This document shows, piece after piece, positions 48,475-57,714 of a stretch of DNA of 64,000 nucleotides. This DNA is from Lasiosphaeris hirsuta. Lineage: Eukaryota > Ascomycota > Sordariomycetes > Sordariales > Lasiosphaeriaceae. The position numbers and the translations under genes were made by a program. Within the stretch, counting starts at the first letter, position 1, and every line of letters starts with the position of its first letter. The notes under the pieces were generated by a model. It was not told the origin of the DNA, made no database searches, and saw nothing but the letters and a program-made list of their open reading frames with translations. Location: positions 5,208,001-5,272,000 of the forward strand of contig JAUKUA010000002.1 of assembly GCA_030549175.1 (NCBI GenBank). The letters run 5' to 3'.

Positions 48475-51400
48475 ATGCCTCTCAAGTTTCGACGCACCAC
48501 AAAGCCTGTTGGTGGTGGCTCTAGCGATGAACCCCCCGAGGGGCTAGCCGAGGGAAGCCAGGCCCCTCAATCCGGCTCCAGAGCCAGCTTCCTCGGGTTC
48601 AAGCGCAGAAAAAAGGCCACGACCGGATCCCATAGCCACCCTCCAGAGGAACAGGTCGCTCACAGTGAACCCCCCGAGGAAGGTTCTACCGCCCACGGTG
48701 AATCGCCTGACGGACATGCCGCGAACATTGGTGACGCGCCTGGAAGCGGACAAACGCCCACGAAGACTGCCTCTTGGAGGCCAACCATCTCTAAATGTAT
48801 GGCATAAACTCTGCGTCTTTGCCTATCCCGTGGCGTACTTTGCTAATAGTCTACTTAGCGAACGTGTTCATGAAGCTCAAAAGGATGATGAAGGGTCAGA
48901 AAGAGGGTGACAACACTCAAGAGGGTGACAACACTCAAGAGGGTGACAACACCCAAGGGCCTGCACATCAAGGGCCCGCAAATCCCGACCCACTCGATCA
49001 GCTATGGGAAAAGCTGCCACTCATCATACAAAAGAGCGATTCCAACCGGTTATGGGGAGTGGACCTCAACCACCTGGATCCCAACCACGCCCCAACGAAA
49101 CTTGTTCTCAAGAAATGCTTGAAGGGGCGGAAAGGCAACGTCGAGCTGGCCCGGATCTATGTCGAGGACTGCATTCGCTGGGGCAGACGAGTCGAGCATT
49201 ACAATCTCTTGAGGCACAAATATCCCGCCTGTTTCAAGAATTTGGCCTACGTCACGGCACACCAAAAAAAGGACAGTGATTGCAAGGTCGTTATCATTTG
49301 GTACCTGTGGGACACAGTCACCGACGAGCGGATTCTGTTCGAAACCAAGTCCAAAACGTGAGTCGACACCTAAACTTCCTGTATCAAGCACCCAAACAGA
49401 TTCCTTGGCTAATTGGTGCACCCACTCCCAGGTTCTTGAACTGGAGTGCCGCTGTCGTGGAGCTAGCAGTTCAGCACCTTGAGCTCGGCAAAGTCACCAA
49501 GATGCCGACATACGATGAGCCAGATGAATACCAAATCGTGTCAGTTCACGACTGCCGAAAATTCAGCTTTACGAGCACCAACCCAACGCTCTGGGCGGAT
49601 AAAAGAAAATGCCTCGAAGATATCTTCGAACTCGACAAGCTTTACCCAGGCTTCCTTGTCAATGCAAAATTCATAGGCCAGCGAGATATATTCCCATTCG
49701 TCCGGAGTAGCTTAACGCTGTCCAGGTTTGCCATGTGGAACAATGGCCAAGCAGTCGTGAGTCCCGAGAGCCTGGGAAGAAAGTGGCTCCCGGCGATTGA
49801 TGGCACGTACCCGAAAGAGTATAGCGCAACAGATGCGGGTCCCAGTATTTATGATGGATATACCTTGAGGACCTATGACCCAGACGACTCGGACTCGGAC
49901 CCGGAATCTGCTGAAGACCCCCCTACGTCTGGGCGTGGCAAGATCAATGTCAATATTTTACGCCCCATCCTCGAAGTGCCTGAGGACGAAGACGGGGAAG
50001 ACAGGAAACAGGAAAAGGCGGATGAGGACGGAGCCGATGGCGAGGGCAGGCAAGAAGAGGAAGGCGGGGAAGAAGAGGGGGAGGGGCCGTCTTCAAAGGC
50101 CCCTCCTGGAGGAGGAGAGTCATCTGCGCAACTTGTTCCCCAAGGAGAGTCTTCCTCACAAGTCCCTCCTGAAGATGACGTATTCCAGCAATCCCTTCCT
50201 GAAGGGGGACCGTCTCCACATGCAGCTCCTAAAGGAAATACACCCGCATACGACCTGGTCGAGCGAGATCCATCCTCGCACACTCCACCCGAGCCATGGC
50301 CATCTTTAAGACTCACCCCCAAAGGAAAGACATCTCCACAAGAGGCCCCTGAGGGAGGTTCGCCTCCACGCTCTTCTGAAGGAAGGCCAACTTTGCAAAC
50401 CTTTCGTGGATCCTTCCCTGGAGGAAGGACATCGTCGCAAGACCCCCCTGAAGGAGATTTGTCCTTGCACTCTTCTGAAGGAAGCACGTCTCCGCATCTT
50501 TCTGAAGCAGGGCCGTCTTCGAGACCTCCCCCCGAAGCGGATTTGCCATCGGGGGCCCCACGAAGGCTTTCGTTCAGTGGAAGTTTTAGCACAACAATCG
50601 AAGGTGCAGGAGTGGAAAGAACCCCTCGGGCCGGTTCAGCAAACCCCCCGGCCGGTTCAACGGGTGGTACTTTTGATTGGAACCAGAGGGGTTATCCGAG
50701 TTCCAGGCGCTCTTCACCCCATTCGGGATACAATGCTTCAGCTGAGCCTTCGGAAGGCACAGCTTCAACTTCAGGTCTTCATGGGCTTGCAAGCCTCAAC
50801 TACATCTCAGCCTCTCGATCCCGGTTCGACTCCATCTCCACAACCGTGCCCAGTTTCCGGGCCCGTCTCAACAGTATAGTCCGCAATCCGAGAATCGATG
50901 AACGGCATCCGGGAGGCCGAGGGCGCTCATATTCCGTTTCAATGCTGCTACCCATGACTGAAGGGGGCCTTCCGCGAGTACATCTTGACCGGTTATCGTC
51001 GGACGACGACCCAGGGAGGGCGAAGTCTGAGGACGAATGCCCGTTCGACACTTCAGACGAGAGTGACTACTGGGACAGCGAGCCTCTCCAAGTTATTGCA
51101 CAGTCCAGTGGAGCTCCCTTTGCAAAGCTCAGCGGAACGAGGAGGCAGAATATTCTGCGGCACGTCGGCAGGCTGAACGCTGGCGAAAGGACGCAGATGC
51201 GGCAGCGGGAGCCCCGTCGCCGTGAACGTCGTGGCGTTGTGAGTAGGGATGAGACTTCGAGTCTTGGACACCTTTGGCAAATTTCACCGAACCGCGGAAG
51301 ACGCCTCCCCATCCAGGCTCCTCAGGCGGTTGGGCCGCTTGGGTCTCCTGCGCCTTCCGCGCCTTCTGAGCCTTCTGTGTCTCCTGGAACCCCTACGTCT

Positions 51401-51985
51401 TCTGCGCCTCCTAGAAGCCCGGAAAGCCCGGGAACTCCTGCGTCTTCTGCGCCTTCTGGAACTCCTGGGCCTTCTGTGCCTCCTGGGATTCCCGAGCTTT
51501 CTGGGGATAATGTGGATTCTGACAAAGGGAAAGGGGTTGTTGACAAGGGGAAAGGGGTTGACAAGAGGGTGAGAAGCTCGCAGACGAGCACCCTACCGCC
51601 ATTTGGTCGTGGGAGTGTGGCCGGGCCGGTTATCCCACCACGGACATCTTCCGGGCCTCGCACCCTCTCCACCCCTTTTCAAAGCTTCCCCCCTTTGTCC
51701 CCAATGGTTCCACAACATGGGGTTGACCAAGGTAAGTTTCTCTTATCAAGGCCTACCATGTTCAAGAATGTGCCTATTCGAATGCTTAAAAACGCCTATA
51801 TGGCGTTGCCTCACGCCTTACATGGCGTTGCCTCACCCTTTTTTTTTTTTTTCTTTCTCTTGGGTTCTATACTGACTCGCGCAGGGGCAGGCAACGAGAA
51901 TGTCACCGCCGGGCCGAATCCTAGGCCGAATCCTAGCGTCGAACCGAACACCCCGGAAGAGCCCTGGCCGTCTGAGGCGGTCTAG
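48475..51985 (+). CDS. Divergent Sfh5-like CRAL-TRIO protein with a long Pro/Ser/Gly-rich repeat tail
   Basis: Four exons (48475-48796, 48859-49357, 49432-51731, 51885-51985), 1073 aa, with canonical introns; exon 4 is short. Residues 1-145 are Pro/Gly/Lys-rich, with three 18-bp copies encoding EGDNTQ. Residues 150-395 match the Sfh5 group of Sec14-like proteins in layout: DPLDQLWEKLP, LWGVDLNHLD, GNVELARIYVEDCIRWGRR, VVIIWYLWDTV, LNWSAAVVELAVQHLELG and QIVSVHDCRKFSF. After an acidic stretch the tail (about 410-1070) has dozens of loose repeats such as SSQVPPEDD, SPQEAPEGG and SSQDPPEGD, then a GTPxSSAP series. Family members bind phosphatidylinositol, and yeast Sfh5 binds heme. The domain is divergent, so ligand and role are unknown. 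A single TAG ends the frame, which then stays open (see next entry). This is not the usual short Sfh5 of about 300-500 aa. Confidence 0.75.
48904..48957 (+). repeat. Three tandem 18-bp units in the CRAL-TRIO gene
   Basis: GAGGGTGACAACACTCAA occurs three times in a row (the last with one substitution), encoding EGDNTQ each time. It begins 45 bp after the exon 2 boundary, just before the CRAL-TRIO N-lobe. Confidence 0.95.
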
Positions 51986-52375
51986 GCGATGGTCGCGAAC
52001 GACCAAAGCCCGCCTGTTCCGTCGCCCTCAGAGGCAGTGGGCACACCTGGTGATGATTCGGGAGACAGGGAAATCCCCGAAACGCCATCTCCAGAGATCT
52101 TGGACACATCTGGAGATGGTGCAGGAGATAGCAGGGTTGCCGGTCCGTCAACAGCAAGCGAGAGTGCCAGCCCACCTCGGCCCGTCAGACATGTTAGATT
52201 TGCGCCGGGCACGGTATTCGAAAGTGAGCCCTCGATCGGGTTTTTATTGGCGCAAATAAGGCAACGCAGTAATAGAACCCAATTTCAGGGAACAGTTGCG
52301 ACAGTCACCATCGGCGGCATTGAATTGACCATATCCAGGAGGCAAAACGACCGATCCTCTCGCCGTGACAGATAA
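51986..52375 (+). other. In-frame continuation of the CRAL-TRIO gene beyond a TAG codon
   Basis: After the TAG at 51983-51985 the same reading frame stays open for 129 codons to a TAA at 52373-52375. Its first half (PSPSEAVGTPGDDSGDRE, then ILDTSGDGAGDS) has the same Pro/Ser/Gly/Asp style as the tail upstream. The second half is more ordinary, with VRHVRFAPGTV, then GFLLAQIRQRS and TVATVTIGGIELTIS. An ATG follows six bases after the T of the TAG. The simplest reading is a nonsense change (CAG to TAG, a CpA to TpA transition) that cut off a former C-terminus. Stop-codon readthrough, a separate small gene starting at 51989, or removal by a non-canonical intron remain possible. Confidence 0.5.
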
Positions 52376-53025
52376 TCGGGGTGGGGTTGTGTTTGGCGGC
52401 ATTTGAAGCTGTTGACTTTTGTGTTGTCATTAGCGAATTGGTTTGGTCTGGTTTATTGTTGGTGTGATAGTATTTCGGGGTGTATGGATAAGCGACCTGT
52501 CTTGAAGGTAACAAGTGGTGATATCGTTAAGAGATAGGGTTTTAATGAAGCGTTTGTTCTTCCTGGCTGCTTGAGCTGTTGACTGTCTGGCGATGCAAGA
52601 TCGGTTTGGAGTTTTGCCGCAGTTGGATACAATCCAACCCTGGTTTGTTTGTTAGCGGGGAACACTACGGCCACAAGGGATATCGAAGCCTCGACAAGGC
52701 CTTCCCATTGTGAAAAAGCGGCACTCTGGCATTTCGAAAGGCATATATGGGTTTGGTCAAGGCCTTTCTGGCATCCATAACAGAACTTCTAGAATCTTAA
52801 AAAGGAACAGCTGGTACTTTGGAATGGGTTTTCTACTCTAAAGTCCCGCGCTAACAAACAAACAAACCAGGACTAGATTGTAGGTAAAGGGGCTCTAATA
52901 GAAATACTTAAACAAGGCGGTGGGAAGGGTATGGCACATCTTTATAAACATCTAGGTATCTACACTACAACATCGCCACCCAGGCATCACATCACACCAT
53001 ACACTTGTCTAACATCGCAGCAGCC
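52376..53025. other. Short gap between convergent genes, holding a MITE
   Basis: The gap separates the CRAL-TRIO gene and the convergent Zn2Cys6 gene. Apart from the MITE at 52630-52878 nothing is recognised; the edges are probably 3' UTRs. Confidence 0.5.
52630..52878. mobile_element. MITE, Tc1/mariner-like, copy 2
   Basis: The 249-bp element has terminal inverted repeats. The left end is CAATCCAACCCTGG followed by TTTGTTTGTTAGCG; the right end is the inverse (CGCGCTAAC, AAACCAGG, then CTAGATTG). TA flanks lie at 52628-52629 and 52879-52880. It carries no ORF. Left ends of copies 1 and 2 share the first 14 bases exactly; interiors are diverged and differ in length by about 26 bp. It lies between two convergent genes. 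Confidence 0.85.
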
Positions 53026-54734
53026 CTAGTCTCGTCCGACACTACTCCCACGCGACGTTGTCCCCCGCCGCTCCCTCGCCTCCGCCGCTGCTGTGGCCAC
53101 GCTAGCCATGTGACTCAGGAGCGAGTGCTGCTGGTACGGATACCCCGACGACGACGAGGCCGACGACGGTTCCTTGGCCTTGGCCCCATCCCCACCCGCC
53201 TCGCCGACCTCCATCTCATCGCGCTCCGCGTCCCGCCGCCGCGGCGCGTCCCGGTCGCCGTCGGGGAAGAGGATCCGCGCGAGGTCATACGCCCCCCCGG
53301 TGCCCCCTTTGGCCGCCGACGACGACGTCGTCGACGACGGCACCCGATGCCGCCCGCTGATCTCCCGCAGCACCCGCGCCCCCTCGCCCACCTCCTCCTC
53401 CTCCTCCTCGCCGGCCTCCGGCCCCGCCACGGGGACGGCGGTCGCCGCCGTGTCCTTGTGCAGCGCGGCGATCTCGTCCGCCGTGATCCCCTTCCAGCTG
53501 CACTTGGCGTGCTTCCGCGTGCACCCCTGACACGCGGTTAGGTGCTTGATACAGGCCGTTTTTAGGCGCCGGCACCGGTCGCACGGGGGGGTGATGGCGT
53601 CGCCGCGCGCGAGCTTCTCGATGCGCGCTTGGATTAGCGGGCGGTGGGCGGCGGACGGGTCGTCCGACGACGCGTCGGCCCGCGTAGTCGGGGTTGGTGA
53701 GTCGGACGGGGCTGCTGCTGTCCCTGGCGGAGCTGGCGAGGGCCGTGTGCTTTGCGGCTGTGGGGCGGCGGCGCCGGGGGGTGGGCGGAGCCGGGGGGTT
53801 CTGAGGGGGTTGGAAGGGAGGAATTTGGCTGGGAGAGGATGGGTGCGGTGGAGGGGGCCGGGGTGAGGAACTGCTGGAGAAGGTCGGCGTGCAGGTCGTA
53901 GCTGGGGCTTGGGCGCGCCGGGGGTTGGTTCATGGCTTGGAAGCCCGTCGTTTGGGTGTGCGGGGTGGAGCGCCGCGAGGTGATGGCGGCCTTGCGGCCG
54001 CTGAGGTGGTAGTTTAGCTGGCGGGCCTTGCGGGCGACCTCGTCGGCCTTTTTGATGAGCGTTTGCACGCGCTGTTCTAAGATGTCTAGGGTGGCCAGCT
54101 CGGCCGTCTCGTCTTCTTCTAACGGGTGGGGGGAGGCTAGGGGGAAGCGGTCGAGCACACCCGACATGATGAGGCGCCAGTCGTCCTCGCTGATCTCGAC
54201 GTGGACGTTCTTCATGAGGAAGCGACACACACGGCGGCCGTCGGGGGTGCTCGTCAGGTTGAACTCGGCCGGGTTGGACTTTGCAAAGCTGACAATTTCT
54301 AGCCAGCTGGGCGTGTACCAGGTCGACGGCCGGGAATCCCGAAAGGGGCTCTGCGGAGAGAGGGTGGGCGACACAGTGATGGCACCCTCGAAGAGAATCT
54401 CCATGGCGCGCAGCAGGCGAGGGGCGGTGAGCTTTGCGCCGAGGTTGGCCGCTAGGCTCTCGTGGCGACTTAGAACCCCTGGGTTTGCATTAACACGCGC
54501 ACACAACATAAGGATAGAAGCGCCGCTAACACACACCTTCATAGTCGTTCATGAGAGACAGGACATCGGCAAATGCCTCGCTATCACTCTGGATAAGACG
54601 TAGCTTGGCCTGGTTGGCCCTGGTCAGGTAGTTGATAGGGGCGCCATTACCTGGACGAGCAAGTCAGCGGGACATGTTTGCACACATGCACGATGAGAGT
54701 CTTGTGGCACGTCGGAGGAGCACGCCTGGAACAT

Positions 54735-54768
<34 letters not shown>

Positions 54769-54950
54769 TCTGGAACCCGGAAAGGCCTCATACCCTGATG
54801 TATGTATGTACGTCAGTCAAGTTAACCAAACATACCTGAGGGCGGTGGGGGCTGGGGGATGCGGTCGGAGTGGCCGTCGTCGGCATCGCGTTTGCGCTTG
54901 AGCGCCTCCGTCGGCGCCTCTGCCGGGCTGCCGCCGTGAGCACCCGGCAT
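53026..54950 (-). CDS. Zn2Cys6-domain protein, reading frame interrupted by an apparent frameshift
   Basis: Exon 1 is 54950-54836, exon 2 is 54650-54537 and exon 3 starts at 54478; introns are canonical. The first part is one frame (ALKRKRDADDGHSD, INYLTRANQAKLRLI, LSLMNDYEGVLSRHES, then SEDDWRLIMSGVLDRFPL and a coiled-coil-like segment) that runs open to a stop at 53634. The zinc cluster (CDRCRRLKTACIKH, then CQGCTRKHAKC; spacing Cx2Cx6Cx6Cx2Cx6C) is in another frame that is open from 54228 to the stop at 53026. I see no canonical donor that could join them. One missing base, or two extra, within the C-rich part of roughly 53640-53930 would restore one protein of about 590 aa. The zinc cluster is towards the C-terminus, unusual for fungal Zn2Cys6 factors. 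An acidic Glu run and a Ser-rich tail follow. It is likely a transcription factor or chromatin-bound protein; targets unknown. Confidence 0.7.
54735..54768. repeat. (GGACAG)n microsatellite in intron 1 of the Zn2Cys6 gene
   Basis: Between five and six copies of GGACAG within the intron spanning 54835-54651. Confidence 0.9.
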
Positions 54951-56422
54951 GGCGGCGAGAGAGAGAGAGAGAGAGAGAGAGTCGGCAGCCGGACTCTGCT
55001 GGCCGCGTACCGGTGGCCAAGATCGGGGTGGAGTCTCGGGTCAGCTTAGCCCGGGCGGAATGGGGTCAAGCGGGAGCTGCTGGGGCGGGTGATGCAGCAA
55101 TGCGCGGTGCAGTATAGTAGCAAGCAGTATGCGGTGGGCGTGTGCGACGTGCGATAAGCAGAGGGAGACACACGACACAGAGAGTCCCTTCCCCAGCCGG
55201 GTCGCAGTCTGGTGCTGTTTGCCTCTGCAACCGTCAAATGGCCAATTGTCCAATCGTGTGTGTCGCCGGCGTGTCTGTACGCAGTCGTTCGCAGGGCGCA
55301 CTCAATTGGCTGCGGTGCCCTTCATTTCCAGATCCAGATCCAAAACCAAAACCAAATCCAAACCGAGGCCAGAGCCAAGTCCCAAGTCCACGTCTGGCAA
55401 ACACTGCGACGTCTCAAGCCCGGGGCGGCTCTCTGCTGCATTCGGGCCCGGCCGCATGTCCGGTCTTGTATCTGAGTGGTGAGTGAATATATCGACGGGC
55501 CCCAAGCGTGGCGGCTGATTGATGGCTCTGGCTGAGGTTCTGGGTTCTGGCTGTGGGAAATGCTGAATGCTGGGCCCCGGGGGCTATGATTTTGGGGGTG
55601 GAGGGGGTCTTGGTTGCCAGCCGAATGCCTGTGTGTTTTATAGATATCCCATGGTATGAGCTTCCCTGTCTGGGCTTCTTGGCTTGGGTGCTTGGCTACG
55701 TACTGTCTGACCAGCGCCTGCTCCCCTCTGAGTCGCAGCGTGCGATTGCCTTGTCAGCAGCACTCTATATCGGCATTCTGCCGTGCCACTGACCGCATGG
55801 GGGTCGAGTCAATGTAAGTCAATGTCGTGCCATTGCCAAAGAGGCCGACGCCAAAAAAGATGGTGGTTGCTTCTCCCGGGGGACGTTGCCGAAAAGTCCC
55901 CGCGCCGCGAGTCCAGCAAAAAAAACCCGTTATCATTGTCACAGTGCTGCAGGCTGTAGATGGGCTCAACTGCTCCATCCATACTTTGGGTGTATGTACA
56001 ATATGTATATAGGACGTGCATTGCGTTTTATTGCCCGTGGAGATCTCCAGGATGCCGGGGGTATCATTTTGCGGGTGAAATCCCAAATCAACCAGCGGTC
56101 TTTTGCACAAGTTCTAGAAGCGAAGAAGCAGTCCCAATCTACCGCACGTGTTGGGACCTTTTCCCAAATTGTGGCTTGACCACCTCCCGTCACACAAGAA
56201 AAAAGCCCCACCACACCCCATCAAGGTGAACGTCCCGTCGCGGGGTCTAGCCAAGCCGCAGCCAGGTGCAAGCTTCACCAAATTCCACGCCTTCACCACA
56301 CCGCGTTGTCGCGCAACAACCCAACCGGCCCCCACTTCCAAACGACAACCTCCAGCCCTCCCACGGCCCCATACCCCTAAAAACTAACCCCAATTATCAA
56401 TCGCCCGCCCCACCAGCCCAGC
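54951..56422. other. Shared upstream region of the Zn2Cys6 and LSM7 genes
   Basis: No gene is supported. A (GA)n run at 54957-54981 lies directly before the Zn2Cys6 start codon, in its 5' UTR. A short CCAGATC/CAAAACC-type repetitive stretch is at about 55330-55375. The last 200 bp before LSM7 are C/A-rich, as in fungal leaders. Confidence 0.45.
54957..54981. repeat. (GA)n microsatellite
   Basis: About 12 GA dinucleotides starting 7 bp upstream of the Zn2Cys6 gene start codon; on the coding strand this is a CT-rich leader. Confidence 0.9.
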
Positions 56423-56977
56423 ATGTCCGACAGAGGCGGAGGCGGAGGAGGCTACCGCGGGCGCGGCGGGCCACGGGGAGGCGGCGGACGAGGCGGCGGA
56501 CGCGGCGGCGGCGGTGCATCCGGGAGTGGCCCGGGCGGCGCCAGCAACACACAGGAACGGCCTAAGAAGGAGAACATCCTAGACCTTAAGAAGTACATGG
56601 ATGCGCGGGTGGCGGTCAAGTTCAACGGGGGGCGGGAGGGTGAGTTTTCCTTCCTCACAAGGAAGAGAAGGGGGGAGGGGCTGGGGCTGACACTTTTTTG
56701 CAGTAACGGGCGTGCTTAAGGGCTACGATGCGCTGATGAACCTGGTTCTCGACGAGGTGGAGGAGGCGCTTCGAGGTATGTCCCCCCCCCCCCCCCCTCT
56801 ATCATGGGGCTGGGCGGTATGGGTTGGAGGCTGACGAATGGAATAGACGACGAGGGAAACGAGACGACGCGGTCGCTGGGCCTCGTCGTGGTCCGCGGTA
56901 CCCTCCTCGTGGTTATCAGCCCCGTGGACGGCAGTGAGGTGATAGCGAATCCCTTCTTGCAGGAGGGCGATGACTGA
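56423..56977 (+). CDS. lsm7: U6 snRNA-associated Sm-like protein LSm7
   Basis: Three exons (56423-56639, 56704-56775, 56847-56977), 139 aa. Residues 1-40 are Gly/Arg-rich with RGG-like repeats. The Sm fold then shows Sm1 (LDLKKYMDARVAVKFNGGRE, then VTGVLKGYDALMNLVLDE) and Sm2 (GLVVVRGTLLVVISPVDG). LSm7 is part of the Lsm2-8 ring that binds the U6 snRNA 3' end in the nucleus and of the cytoplasmic Lsm1-7 ring that promotes decapping and mRNA decay. Yeast Lsm7 has about 115 aa; the Gly/Arg-rich N-terminus explains the extra length. Introns of 64 and 71 nt have GT-AG ends. It is convergent with PAN3, another mRNA-decay gene, 737 bp away; that proximity is probably chance. Confidence 0.95.
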
Positions 56978-57714
56978 AGGGCGCGGCAAACGGAAAGAGA
57001 TATGTGATCATAGTTGGTACGGGCTCGGCCAGGGGGCCCTGCCCCTAAAAGTGTCTTGGGAGGCTACAGCGAGAGGAAAAAGGAAAGGTGCCGGCAACAG
57101 CTGCGTCGAACCCTTTGGAATCATATATACCCCCTTAAGATGATGTGTGCGACAACGTGGGGTTGACTCGCCTAGTCAGTGTTGTTACCCAGACCTGGGG
57201 CACACGGACGGCGGTGACTTCAAGCGCAACACAAGGACAGCAAAAAAAAAAAAAAAACTGAGCATGCCCAAAACCTGTATTTCGGAATGTGGACATGATA
57301 TATGAATGCTGTTTTTGATTTTGTCGAAACGCTTACTACCTACTTTCCAGTCCGTTTGCAACTTGTTCTCAAGGCACATACATGGCTTCCCTCCGAACTT
57401 CCTCGCTAACAAGACCCATATACTTCATATCCGACGAAACACTCTCAAGGAAACAACGCAAGACTTTTTTTTTTTTTTTTATGGACAAGAGGCCTCTTCT
57501 TATGGCTGAGACCTTTTCTCGTGCGCTTGATACCTTTCCTCTTATCCTCGGGGGCTTCCACTCCCTCGTTTGAGTCCTTGGTGCCCGCCTCCAGGGACCT
57601 TAGTGGCGGCGCCGACGAGGTATCACACTCGCTGGCAGGGGGTTTACTTTTCCACTCAGGACTGTCGACTGGCCACATAGAGCTCTTTAGCTCGGTGGGC
57701 TGACGGGACATATC
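56978..57714. other. Gap between convergent LSM7 and PAN3 genes
   Basis: This should hold the two 3' UTRs. An A15 tract is at about 57242-57256 and a T16 tract at about 57465-57480. An ORF on the minus strand (57445-57711) ends in Lys-rich sequence and is not convincing as a gene. Confidence 0.5.

Noticed and set aside
49873..50592. 239-codon ORF opposite the CRAL-TRIO repeat tail
   Set aside because: Repeats on the coding strand create open antisense frames; no independent support.
53005..53541. 178-codon Arg/Pro-rich ORF opposite the zinc cluster gene
   Set aside because: Antisense shadow of a GC-rich coding exon.
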